DNA from: Paenimyroides aestuarii
GTDB taxonomy: Bacteria > Bacteroidota > Bacteroidia > Flavobacteriales > Flavobacteriaceae
DNA length: 64,000 nucleotides
Direction: 5' to 3'
Assembly (NCBI RefSeq): GCF_024628805.1
Contig: NZ_CP102382.1
Span: 2,542,001 to 2,606,000 of the forward strand
The translations under genes and the position numbers were made by a program. The notes under the pieces are model-generated. The model was not told the DNA's origin. It did no database searches and saw nothing but the letters and a program-made list of their open reading frames with translations. Positions 26,457 to 35,101 of the stretch are shown here, in pieces. Positions within the stretch are counted from its first letter, which is position 1, and each line of letters starts with the position of its first letter.

Positions 26457-27246
26457 ATTCGTAGTTTTTTGTTTGATTTTTTTCAGCTTTTCTGGTTTTT
26501 CACAAACTGGAACAGCAGTCGATACAATGGATTATCAAGAAGTGATCGAAGAAACATATTCCGATGAATACGAAATAAATTTAGCAATCGATACCTTAAA
26601 AAATGCTTTAATACCGCTGAATAACGAAACGGTTACCGCAAAAAAATTACCCGAAAATTTCAAAGAAAACTATTCCAGTTCTGAATTCAATTACGACATT
26701 AACAAAGAAAACGGGTTTTTGGCTCGTTTGCGCGAAATGTGGCGTAATTTTTTAGATTGGTTTTCAACCGATAGCGGTGGTTCGTCCATCGTTGTGGATG
26801 AAATTATAAATATTGTTTTATTTATTGGTATCACAATAGGGCTTGGTTTTTTAATTTATTATCTCAACCAAAAAGGATTTATCCGTCTATTTGCGAAAAA
26901 AGAAACCCAAATTATAAACGAAAAATTTATAGAAGAAAATATTGAACAAATCAATTTTGATGCCTTGACCTCCAAAGCAAAAGCCGAAAACAACCTTCGG
27001 AAAGCAGTTCGATATTATTATTTATGGATGTTAAAAAATTGGTCGCAAAACGGCTTTATTGAATACGAACCCAATAAAACCACTAAGCAATATCTCAACG
27101 AAATTCAGAATCCTACCAACAAGGCTGCTTTTCAGTATGTGTCGTATATTTATGACAATATTTGGTATGGTTATCATGAAATTCAATCCAATGATTTTCA
27201 AAAAATCGAAGAACAATTTGTACAATTAATAAATAAACAATCATGA
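26449..27246 (+). CDS. DUF4129-type membrane-anchored protein
   Basis: A 265-aa protein with a signal peptide (MNKFVVFCLIFFSFSGFSQ), an extracytoplasmic part, a single transmembrane helix (about residues 117-140: INIVLFIGITIGLGFLIYYL), and a cytoplasmic C-terminus. The cytoplasmic segment AENNLRKAVRYYYLWMLKN and the TTKQYLNEI...NDFQKIEEQF end are typical of DUF4129 and related proteins that accompany MoxR/DUF58 pairs. ATG 26449 gives the clean signal peptide and overlaps the previous gene by 8 bp; upstream ATG 26434 is less likely. The last 4 bases overlap the next start (ATGA). Confidence 0.8.
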   Translation: MNKFVVFCLIFFSFSGFSQTGTAVDTMDYQEVIEETYSDEYEINLAIDTLKNALIPLNNETVTAKKLPENFKENYSSSEFNYDINKENGFLARLREMWRNFLDWFSTDSGGSSIVVDEIINIVLFIGITIGLGFLIYYLNQKGFIRLFAKKETQIINEKFIEENIEQINFDALTSKAKAENNLRKAVRYYYLWMLKNWSQNGFIEYEPNKTTKQYLNEIQNPTNKAAFQYVSYIYDNIWYGYHEIQSNDFQKIEEQFVQLINKQS

Positions 27247-28451
27247 AAAGCGAATACATTAAATATGTGATGTACTTTTTATTGGCTGTGTTGCTTGTAA
27301 TATTTGTACAAATGTATTTTCCAAACCCTATCAATTGGAACCGAAATTTTAATACGAATAGCAAAGATCCTTATGGTTTGTATGTTTTTAATGAGGAATT
27401 GCCACAGTTGCTTCCCAATCAAAATCTTACAAAAACCGCATTAACACCTTATGAATTTTTGTTGGAAAGTGAACAAATCTCTGCTGCCCAAACTACTTTT
27501 TTAATGGTTGAAGGCAATCAGTTTATTGACCATTCATCGGTTGAAAAACTGCTAGAACAGGTAAAAAATGGTGCCGATTTAATAATTGCTGCCGAAAGTT
27601 TTTATCAAGGAAGAAAGGCATTTTTAGACACTTTAAACATTCATTCACACGAAATTAAAACCAACAATCTGCATTTTGTTTCCTCACAAACACCAAACAA
27701 AGATACATTGGTTTTAAAAGATACATACAGCACCATTTTTACAGTAATAGATGCAGAAAAACATCAAGTTATTGCAAAAATGAACAACAATCCCGTGTTT
27801 TTGTCTTCAAAATTTGGAAAAGGAACGATTTATATCTGCTCCACTCCTATTTTGCTCACCAATTATTATTTGTTGAACGAAGATGAAAATACTGCAAGCT
27901 TTGCCGAAAATTTCACCTCTTTTTTGAAGAAGAAAAATGTAATTTGGTTCGATCAAAATCATCAATCAAATGAACTGGCAAACAATGAATCTATTTTTAA
28001 AGTTATCTTAAAAAATAAAAGTTGGCGTTTTGGATGGTACACGCTTGTGTGTGGGTTGATTTTGTTCTTAATCTTCTACGGAAAGCGTAAACAACGCATT
28101 GTGCCAATCATTGAACCCGTGAAAAACACTACCGTTGAATATATTGAAACCGTGGGGAATTTATATTTCCAAGAAAACGACCACACCCAATTGTTACAAA
28201 AGAAAATTCAGCATGCTTTGTATTTTATAAGAACAGAATGGAACATTTCAACCCAAACTATCAATCAAGAATTCAAAGAAAAATTAAAGCAAAAATCAAT
28301 GGCTGCAGACAGCGATATTAATCAGTTTGTAACTTTTATACAACAATTTAATTTAAGCTATAAATACACTCAAAACCATTTAATTCAGTTTACAAAACTA
28401 TTAGAAAAACTAAATATTCATTATGGAAAATCAAGAAATGAACCCAAGTAA
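27243..28451 (+). CDS. DUF4350 domain protein
   Basis: A 402-aa protein with an N-terminal membrane helix (YVMYFLLAVLLVIFVQMYF), an extracytoplasmic domain of about 240 residues with a GYTLV-like pattern typical of DUF4350 (DPYGLYVFNEELPQLLP, then FGKGTIYICSTP), a second helix (WYTLVCGLILFLIFYG) and a cytoplasmic tail. DUF4350 is a glutamine-amidotransferase-like fold without known activity and is usually encoded beside DUF4129, MoxR and DUF58. It overlaps the previous gene by 4 bp and the MoxR gene by 29 bp, which indicates tight translational coupling. Confidence 0.83.
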   Translation: MKSEYIKYVMYFLLAVLLVIFVQMYFPNPINWNRNFNTNSKDPYGLYVFNEELPQLLPNQNLTKTALTPYEFLLESEQISAAQTTFLMVEGNQFIDHSSVEKLLEQVKNGADLIIAAESFYQGRKAFLDTLNIHSHEIKTNNLHFVSSQTPNKDTLVLKDTYSTIFTVIDAEKHQVIAKMNNNPVFLSSKFGKGTIYICSTPILLTNYYLLNEDENTASFAENFTSFLKKKNVIWFDQNHQSNELANNESIFKVILKNKSWRFGWYTLVCGLILFLIFYGKRKQRIVPIIEPVKNTTVEYIETVGNLYFQENDHTQLLQKKIQHALYFIRTEWNISTQTINQEFKEKLKQKSMAADSDINQFVTFIQQFNLSYKYTQNHLIQFTKLLEKLNIHYGKSRNEPK

Positions 28452-29433
28452 CGAAACCAACGAAATACAATTCAACAGCCGTATTCCTTTAAACGATTTA
28501 AAAGAACAAATAAACGCAATAAAAACCGAGCTGCATAAGGTGATTGTGGGCCAGCATGAGTTAATTGATTTACTTTTAGTGGCACTTATTTCAAACGGAC
28601 ATGTGCTCATTGAAGGTGTTCCCGGCTTGGCAAAAACCTTAACAGCCAAATTGCTTGCCAAAACCGTACAAACCAATTTTTCGCGCATACAATTTACGCC
28701 CGATTTAATGCCTTCGGATATTTTAGGAACATCGGTTTTTAACAATCAAACCAATCATTTTGAATTTAAAAAAGGACCTGTTTTTTCAAACTTTATTTTG
28801 ATTGATGAGATAAATCGTTCGCCTGCCAAAACGCAAGCTGCTTTGTTTGAAGTGATGGAAGAACGTCAAATTACCATTGATGGATCTACCTATCAAATGC
28901 AAGAACCTTTTTTGGTGTTGGCTACTCAAAACCCCATTGAGCAAGAAGGAACGTATGCCCTACCGGAAGCACAATTGGATCGTTTTTTAATGAAAATCAC
29001 AATAGATTACCCTACCTTGGAACAAGAAATTGAACTATTGCAATTGGAACAAACCAACGAAAAAGTTGATAAAACAAGCTTGTTAAAACCTGTGGTGAAC
29101 GCCCAACAATTGATCGATTTTCAAAAATTGGCTCAAAAAGTAATGATTGAACCTCATTTGATTCAGTTTATTGCTCAAATTGTAAACAACACCCGCAGCC
29201 ACAGCTTTTTGTATTTAGGCGCTTCGCCAAGGGCTTCTATTGCAATTTTAAACGCCAGTAAATCGTTTGCTTTGATAAACGGTCGCGATTTTGTAACGCC
29301 AGACGATATTAAATATGTAGCTTATTACGTGTTGAATCACCGTTTAATTTTAGCTCCAGAACGCGAAATGGAAGGAATTACGATTAAAGATGTGGTGAAA
29401 CAAATTGTTGACACGGTTGAAATTCCCCGATAA
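28423..29433 (+). CDS. MoxR-type AAA+ ATPase
   Basis: A 336-aa MoxR-family AAA+ ATPase (AAA_3). The Walker A motif is GVPGLAKT at 65-72 (A instead of the usual G before K, which is typical of MoxR), Walker B is ILIDEINRSPAKTQAAL, followed by the sensor segment LATQNPIEQEGTYALPEAQLDRF. The C-terminal lid has YLGASPRASIAILNASKSFAL. MoxR proteins remodel or chaperone partner proteins, often with DUF58/vWA proteins. The gene starts 29 bp inside DUF4350; ATG 28438 is an alternative start. It is followed by DUF58 after 4 bp. Confidence 0.95.
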   Translation: MENQEMNPSNETNEIQFNSRIPLNDLKEQINAIKTELHKVIVGQHELIDLLLVALISNGHVLIEGVPGLAKTLTAKLLAKTVQTNFSRIQFTPDLMPSDILGTSVFNNQTNHFEFKKGPVFSNFILIDEINRSPAKTQAALFEVMEERQITIDGSTYQMQEPFLVLATQNPIEQEGTYALPEAQLDRFLMKITIDYPTLEQEIELLQLEQTNEKVDKTSLLKPVVNAQQLIDFQKLAQKVMIEPHLIQFIAQIVNNTRSHSFLYLGASPRASIAILNASKSFALINGRDFVTPDDIKYVAYYVLNHRLILAPEREMEGITIKDVVKQIVDTVEIPR

Positions 29434-29437
29434 TTAA

Positions 29438-30760
29438 ATGAAATCTATATTTCTAAATACACGTTTTTATTTGGTATTACTTGCAGTAATTACCGCTTTT
29501 TCCGTGGGATACTTTCTGCCCTTTTTCTTCTATTTTGCCTTTGTTTTATTAGTTGTTTTAACAATCACTTTAGCCATAGAATTGTTTTTATTGTTTCATA
29601 TAAAAAACGGAATCACAGCAGAACGGATAGTTACCGAGCGATTGTCTAATGGCGATACCAATGATATTCAATTGCAGGTTAAAAACAAGTATCCCTTTGC
29701 TGTTTCTCTGCAAATTATAGACGAAGTGCCGTTTCAGTTTCAAAATAGAGATTTTCTTATAACTACAAAGATTTCCAAACATTCCTCCAAACAATTAAAC
29801 TATCAATTAGTTCCGAAAGAACGCGGTTTATATGAGTTTGGAGCTATTAATGTTTTTGCATCTTACGGAACTAAACTGCTAAGTAAACGCTTTAAAGAAG
29901 CTGTAAATCAAAACATTGCGGTTTATCCTAGTTTTTTAAATCTTAGAAAATATGAGCTGTTGGCATCAAAAACAGCTTTGTTGCCCAACGGTATCAAACG
30001 CACCCGAAAAATAGGTCAATCGTCTGAATTTGAACAGATAAAAGACTATGTTATGGGCGATGACTTGCGGCATATTAATTGGAAAGCTTCAGCAAAAAAA
30101 CAACATTTAATGGTGAATCATTATCAAGAAGAAAAAGCACAAAATGTGTATCTTTTGATTGATAAAGGCAGAACCATGAAAATGCCTTTCGATGGCATGT
30201 CGCTGTTAGATTATTCCATAAATGCCGCTTTAATGCTAGCAAATATCTCTGTGAAACGACAAGACAAAGCAGGTTTATGGACTTTTGAAAAGAAAACCGA
30301 TGTGTTTTTGAAAGCCGACAATAAAATGTTACAAGTGCGTAAAATTGTTGATGCATTGTATCATATTTCCACCGATTTTAAAGAGTCGAACTATCAATAT
30401 GTGTTAACAGATAGTTTAAAGAAAATTCAAAAACGCAGTTTGCTGATTCTTTTCACCAACTTTGAAACCTTAGACGCTGTAAAAAGACAATTGCCCTATT
30501 TACGTGCCTTGGCAAAGAAACACGTGTTGCTAACCATTATTTTTGAAAATACCTTGTTGCACTCAGTAAGCGCTAAAAAAGCACACACCACGAAAGATAT
30601 TTACATACAAACCATTGCCTCAAAGTTTGTGCACGAAAAGCAACTCATTATTCAAGAATTACAAATGCACGGCATAAAAACCATTTACACCAAACCAAAG
30701 GATTTGTCGGTAAACTTGTTAAACAAATATCTAGAAATTAAACAGCAAGAAATTATTTAA
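29438..30760 (+). CDS. DUF58 domain protein, vWA-related
   Basis: A 440-aa protein with two N-terminal hydrophobic segments (FYLVLLAVITAFSVGYF, then FFYFAFVLLVVLTITLAI), and a DUF58 domain marked by DYVMGDDLRHINWKASAKKQHLMV. The C-terminal part is von Willebrand A-like (NVYLLIDKGRTMKMPFDG with a DxGxxM variant of MIDAS). DUF58 proteins are the usual partners of MoxR ATPases; their function in Bacteroidetes is unknown. It starts 4 bp after MoxR and ends directly against the TrmH start. Confidence 0.92.
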   Translation: MKSIFLNTRFYLVLLAVITAFSVGYFLPFFFYFAFVLLVVLTITLAIELFLLFHIKNGITAERIVTERLSNGDTNDIQLQVKNKYPFAVSLQIIDEVPFQFQNRDFLITTKISKHSSKQLNYQLVPKERGLYEFGAINVFASYGTKLLSKRFKEAVNQNIAVYPSFLNLRKYELLASKTALLPNGIKRTRKIGQSSEFEQIKDYVMGDDLRHINWKASAKKQHLMVNHYQEEKAQNVYLLIDKGRTMKMPFDGMSLLDYSINAALMLANISVKRQDKAGLWTFEKKTDVFLKADNKMLQVRKIVDALYHISTDFKESNYQYVLTDSLKKIQKRSLLILFTNFETLDAVKRQLPYLRALAKKHVLLTIIFENTLLHSVSAKKAHTTKDIYIQTIASKFVHEKQLIIQELQMHGIKTIYTKPKDLSVNLLNKYLEIKQQEII

Positions 30761-31558
30761 ATGAAACAAATTACCAGCATACACAATCAATTGGTGAAAG
30801 ACATTTTGCAGCTGCAAGAAAAAAGTAAAGCCCGCAAAAAAACACAACTTTTTGTGATTGAAGGCAAGCGCGAAATCGAAATTGCCCTAAAAAATGCTTA
30901 TAAAATAGATCAGTTGCTTATTTGCTTTGATTTGTTTAACGAAACACAATTTCTCGATTTCAAGAAAATGTTTACCAATGAAACACAATTTATTGAACTA
31001 TCGAAAGAAGTATATCAAAAAATAGCATATAGAGAAAGCACAGAAGGTGTAATTGCCATTGCGCAAGCAAAAACGCACACATTGCAAGATTTACAATTGC
31101 CTAAAAATCCGTTGATTGTGGTTTTAGAATCATTAGAAAAACCCGGAAACTTAGGCGCTGTTCTTCGCACAGCAGATGCCGCAAAAATAGATGCCGTGCT
31201 GATTGCCGACCCAAAAACCGATGTGTACAACCCAAATATAGTGCGTTCTAGTGTGGGTGCTTTGTTTAGCAATCAAATCGCAGTGGGTACATCAACCCAG
31301 ATTATTAGTTATTTGAAAGATAAAAACATTGCCCTTTTTAGTGCTATTTTGCAGGAAGCAGTGCCTTATTACAGTGTTGATTTTTGCCAGCCTTCAGCCA
31401 TCGTAATGGGAACCGAAGCTACAGGTTTATCGCAAGAATGGCGCAAACAAGCAACAGCAAATATCATTATTCCCATGCAAGGACAAATTGATTCTATGAA
31501 CGTTTCTGTGGCTGCTGCTGTATTAATTTTCGAAGCAAAAAGACAAAGAAATCAATAA
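30761..31558 (+). CDS. TrmH/SpoU-family RNA methyltransferase
   Basis: A 265-aa SPOUT methyltransferase. The N-terminal substrate-binding part is followed by the SpoU domain with LIVVLESLEKPGNLGAVLRT (motif 1), GTEATGLSQEW (motif 2), and IIPMQGQIDSMNVSVAAAVLIFE (motif 3, trefoil knot), all of which bind S-adenosylmethionine. It 2'-O-methylates rRNA or tRNA; the exact target is not predictable. It starts immediately after the DUF58 stop with no gap, so it is read with that operon although its function differs. Confidence 0.9.
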   Translation: MKQITSIHNQLVKDILQLQEKSKARKKTQLFVIEGKREIEIALKNAYKIDQLLICFDLFNETQFLDFKKMFTNETQFIELSKEVYQKIAYRESTEGVIAIAQAKTHTLQDLQLPKNPLIVVLESLEKPGNLGAVLRTADAAKIDAVLIADPKTDVYNPNIVRSSVGALFSNQIAVGTSTQIISYLKDKNIALFSAILQEAVPYYSVDFCQPSAIVMGTEATGLSQEWRKQATANIIIPMQGQIDSMNVSVAAAVLIFEAKRQRNQ

Positions 31559-31610
31559 AAGCTACAAATATTTAAAATTTTAGTTATATTTATAAAAAAT
31601 TTTAGACTTT

Positions 31611-32240
31611 ATGAAAAAAACGATCTTAAAAGCATTTTTTGCATTAAGCTGCATAGGTTTTTCAGCACAAGCACAGGTAATACATAAAAACGAACGCTAT
31701 GTAAAAAGCTACAATTGGAAAGTTGGAGCAAGTTACAATATGATGGATTTTAACTTTAATCACACCGATTTACCAGAGGGTGCCAGTATGATTTCAGGGG
31801 GTATTCCTGCCAAAGTAATGATTGGCTACGAATTTGCACCAAATTTTTCCGTTGAAGCAGATTTTTCAATGAACGAAATGGAGAAAGACAATGTTATGAA
31901 CGGTATGGTTGTAAACGAAAACATCTCTATTGTATCGTTTAACGGTTCATTAGCATATAGTTTAGGTGGTTTATTCAATATTCCAATTGCCGACCCTTAT
32001 ATTAAAGCAGGTGTTGGTCATTTGCGTTTAAACGAAACCGATTTAACAATGGCTAGCGCCGGTGGTGGTATTAATTTCTGGATTGCCGATATTCCCGCTA
32101 CAAAAAGTTCCCGTTATCACCACGATAAATTTTATCGAAGATTAGGTATTAATGTAGAAGCAATGGGTAGAAGCAATATTTCAACCAAAGGTCAAGGCTC
32201 ACACGCACAATATTCAGCAGGCGTTTTCTATGTATTTTAG
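31611..32240 (+). CDS. Outer-membrane β-barrel protein
   Basis: A 209-aa protein with signal peptide MKKTILKAFFALSCIGFSA and cleavage near AQAQ. The rest is alternating β-strand sequence with GYEFAPNFSVEADFS and ending in aromatic ARYSAGVFYVF-like form (SAGVFYVF), as OmpA/OmpW-like eight-stranded barrels do. The four extracellular loop regions are short except around KSSRYHHDKFYRRL. Function unknown. A terminator follows. It probably has its own promoter (the box TATATTTA at about 31583 is one base off consensus). Confidence 0.78.
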   Translation: MKKTILKAFFALSCIGFSAQAQVIHKNERYVKSYNWKVGASYNMMDFNFNHTDLPEGASMISGGIPAKVMIGYEFAPNFSVEADFSMNEMEKDNVMNGMVVNENISIVSFNGSLAYSLGGLFNIPIADPYIKAGVGHLRLNETDLTMASAGGGINFWIADIPATKSSRYHHDKFYRRLGINVEAMGRSNISTKGQGSHAQYSAGVFYVF

Positions 32241-32265
32241 TAGGTCATTCTCGTAAAAATATAAG

Positions 32266-32290
32266 AAAGGAGCATTTTGCTCCTTTTTTT
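32266..32290 (+). terminator. Terminator after the outer-membrane barrel gene
   Basis: AAAGGAGC / GCTCCTTT stem with 5-nt loop and a run of seven or more T. Confidence 0.85.
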
Positions 32291-32351
32291 GTTTAAAATA
32301 GTATAGCAATAACAGATTTTTTATATATTTAGTGAAGAAAATGGGCATTTT

Positions 32352-34556
32352 ATGACACAAGAAGAAATTGAAAAAGAGAACAAAGAAATCGCACGCGAGT
32401 ACAAAGAACTTTTAAGCATTAGTTATCAAACACTTAACGATGAAGACAAAAAGCTTATTCGCAAAGCATTTGATGTTGCTGTTGAAGCGCACAAAGACCA
32501 AAGAAGAAAATCGGGCGAAGCATACATCTTCCACCCTATTGCTGTTGCAAAAATTGTAGCATCAGAAATTGGTTTGGGTCCCACTTCTATCGCTGCTGCA
32601 TTAATGCATGATGTGGTTGAAGATACCGATATAACGGTAGAAGATATAGAGCGCATGTTCAATCCTAAAATCGCTAAGATTGTGGAAGGATTAACCAAGA
32701 TTTCACGCATGGAACCCGATCCCGACATTTCGCTTCAAGCAGAAAACTACCGCAAAATGTTGCTCACGCTTAACGATGACGTGCGGGTAATTCTTATTAA
32801 AGTAGCCGATCGTTTGCACAATATGCAAACCATGGAATCGATGGCGCCCTACAAACAAGCTAAAATTGCTTCGGAGACCTTGTATATCTATGCACCGCTT
32901 GCACACCGTTTGGGATTGTTCAATATAAAATCGAAATTAGAAGATTTGGGTTTAAAATATACCGAACCCGATGTGTATGACGATATTTTAAGCAAAACCA
33001 AAGAAAGCAGTGAAGAACAAGCTGCTTATATTAAAAGCATTACATCGGTATTGAACGAGGCATTAGAAAAAGAAGATATTTCGTTTACAATGAAAGGTCG
33101 TCCCAAATCGATTTATTCCATCCGAAGAAAAATGAAAGCGCAAGGAGTAACTTTTGATCAGGTATATGACAAGTTTGCCATTCGCATCATTTATAAATCA
33201 GCTCCAGCAGATGAAAAGTTTATTGCGTGGAAAATTTATTCTATTGTAACCGATCATTACAGACCATCACCCAGCAGATTGCGCGATTGGATTTCTTCGC
33301 CCAAATCAACCGGCTATGAAGCACTCCACATCACTGTGATGGGCCCAAAAGGACGTTGGGTGGAAGTACAAATCCGCAGCGAGCGTATGGATGAAATTGC
33401 CGAAAAAGGATATGCCGCACATTATAAATACAAACAAGGTGTTACCGAAGAAAACAGTTTAGATAAATGGTTGAATTTATTAAAAGAAGCTTTAGAAAAC
33501 TCTGAAGCAAACGCTGTAGACTTCGTAGAAGATTTTAAACTGAATTTATACGCCAAAGAAATTTATATTTTCACCCCAAAAGGGGAAATAAAATCATTGC
33601 CAAAAGGAGCTACTGCCTTGGATTTTGCCTTTAGCATCCACACCGATATTGGCATTAAAACACGCGGAACAAAAGTAAATGGAAAATTAGTACCTTTAAA
33701 CTACGAATTAAATTCGGGCGATCAGGTAGAAATCATTACATCGGCGAACCAAAAACCAAGTGTGCATTGGTTAGAATTTGTTACCACAGCACGCGCCAAA
33801 AACAAAATCAAAAATGCATTAAACGAAGATGTTAAACATGTTGCCGAAGAAGGAAGAGAAATTTTAGCACGCAAATTAAAACATCTAAAAATAAATCTCG
33901 ACGAAAAAGTGGTTAATGAACTGGTAAACTTTTTTAAACTTAAAACCAGTCAGGATCTTTTCTATAAAGTAGGAACAGGAAAAATAGAAAACCCGCATTT
34001 AAAAGAGTTTGCTAGCCACAAAAACAGTAATGCTTTCTTAAACTTCTTTAAAAAATCGATACGAAAAGAAGTAAACGAGGTGAAACCCGAAGCTAAACTC
34101 GATTTAATTGTTTTTGGTAAAGACGATGAAAAACTTGATTATAAATTAGCAAGCTGTTGCAACCCCATTCCGGGCGATCAAGTTTTTGGATTTGTAACCA
34201 TCAACGAAGGCATCAAAGTACATAAAATAGATTGCCCGAATGCATTAAGCATGCGCTCTAATTATGCGTATAGAATTCTTCCTGCCAAATGGATTGATTC
34301 TTCTGCACAAGAGTTCAATGCATCTTTAATGATAAAAGGTATTGATGGATTAGGATTAACCAATGAATTAACACGCGTTATATCCAACCAAATGAACGTT
34401 AACATACAAAGTATTTCGCTAAGTTCAAACGCTGGAATTTTCACAGGACAAATCACGGTAATCGTACCAAACAAAAGCGTTCTTAACAAATTGATAGACA
34501 ACATTCAGAACATAGACGGCGTTGAAAAAATCACGAGAATCATAGGAAGTGCTTAA
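32352..34556 (+). CDS. Bifunctional (p)ppGpp synthetase/hydrolase, RelA/SpoT family
   Basis: A 734-aa RSH enzyme that makes and degrades (p)ppGpp, the stringent-response alarmone. Domain order: HD hydrolase with SIAAALMHDVVEDTDI (HD at about 86-87) intact, so hydrolysis should be possible; a synthetase domain with FDQVYDKFAIRIIYK and the YEALHITVMGPKGRWVEVQIRS segment; TGS with IYIFTPKGEIKSLPKGATALDFAF; a helical and zinc-finger-like part (CCNPIPGD); and a C-terminal ACT domain. Both catalytic sites look complete, which matches the single bifunctional Rel of Bacteroidetes. It is followed by fur on a separate promoter. Confidence 0.95.
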   Translation: MTQEEIEKENKEIAREYKELLSISYQTLNDEDKKLIRKAFDVAVEAHKDQRRKSGEAYIFHPIAVAKIVASEIGLGPTSIAAALMHDVVEDTDITVEDIERMFNPKIAKIVEGLTKISRMEPDPDISLQAENYRKMLLTLNDDVRVILIKVADRLHNMQTMESMAPYKQAKIASETLYIYAPLAHRLGLFNIKSKLEDLGLKYTEPDVYDDILSKTKESSEEQAAYIKSITSVLNEALEKEDISFTMKGRPKSIYSIRRKMKAQGVTFDQVYDKFAIRIIYKSAPADEKFIAWKIYSIVTDHYRPSPSRLRDWISSPKSTGYEALHITVMGPKGRWVEVQIRSERMDEIAEKGYAAHYKYKQGVTEENSLDKWLNLLKEALENSEANAVDFVEDFKLNLYAKEIYIFTPKGEIKSLPKGATALDFAFSIHTDIGIKTRGTKVNGKLVPLNYELNSGDQVEIITSANQKPSVHWLEFVTTARAKNKIKNALNEDVKHVAEEGREILARKLKHLKINLDEKVVNELVNFFKLKTSQDLFYKVGTGKIENPHLKEFASHKNSNAFLNFFKKSIRKEVNEVKPEAKLDLIVFGKDDEKLDYKLASCCNPIPGDQVFGFVTINEGIKVHKIDCPNALSMRSNYAYRILPAKWIDSSAQEFNASLMIKGIDGLGLTNELTRVISNQMNVNIQSISLSSNAGIFTGQITVIVPNKSVLNKLIDNIQNIDGVEKITRIIGSA

Positions 34557-34593
34557 TTTTAAATATTTATTTTTAGTATCGGCAATAAACAAT

Positions 34594-34601
34594 TATATTT
34601 G
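34594..34601 (+). promoter_or_regulatory. -7 box of the fur-like gene
   Basis: TATATTTG, exact consensus, 17 bp before ATG 34619. It overlaps the GTG codon at 34601 that would otherwise be a candidate start. Confidence 0.6.
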
Positions 34602-34618
34602 TGCTGTTAAAGACAACC

Positions 34619-35077
34619 ATGGAAGAAAATAAAAATCAAGACATTGTTAAAAGCGTTTTTACTAAGTATTTAGAAGAAAAAGGGCACCGAAAAACCCCTG
34701 AACGCTATGCTATTCTTCAGGAAATTTATGAAAGCGAAGAACATTTCGATATTGAATCGCTTTACATTAAAATGAAAAACAAAAATTATCGTGTAAGCAG
34801 AGCCACACTCTACAACACGATTGAATTGTTATTGGAATGCGGTTTGGTGCGCCGCCATCAATTTGGGCAAAACCAGTCGCATTACGAAAAATCGTATTTT
34901 GATAAACAACACGACCACATTATCCTAACCGATACTGGGGAAGTTATTGAATTTTGCGATCCACGTATCCAAAGCATTAAACAAACGATTGAAGAAATTT
35001 TTAACATTCAAATTCAAAATCATTCTTTATACTTCTACGGAACCAAAAAAGAAAATAACAGCACAACAAATAATTAA
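34619..35077 (+). CDS. Fur-family transcriptional regulator lacking the usual zinc cysteines
   Basis: A 152-aa Fur-superfamily protein with a winged helix ([25 protein letters not shown], then [19 protein letters not shown], the recognition helix) and the dimerisation domain containing HDH at 98-100. The normal CxxC of the structural zinc site (for example CTKCGK) is replaced by LTDTGEV at 103-109; only an isolated C113 follows in EFCDP. Histidine and acidic residues of the regulatory metal site remain. It may still respond to iron, but a different metal or redox signal is possible. GTG 34601 is rejected as start because it lies in the promoter. purA follows after 24 bp, a common flavobacterial pairing. 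Confidence 0.88.
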   Translation: MEENKNQDIVKSVFTKYLEEKGHRKTPERYAILQEIYESEEHFDIESLYIKMKNKNYRVSRATLYNTIELLLECGLVRRHQFGQNQSHYEKSYFDKQHDHIILTDTGEVIEFCDPRIQSIKQTIEEIFNIQIQNHSLYFYGTKKENNSTTNN

Positions 35078-35101
35078 AAACAGACTAACATACCAAACAT
35101 C

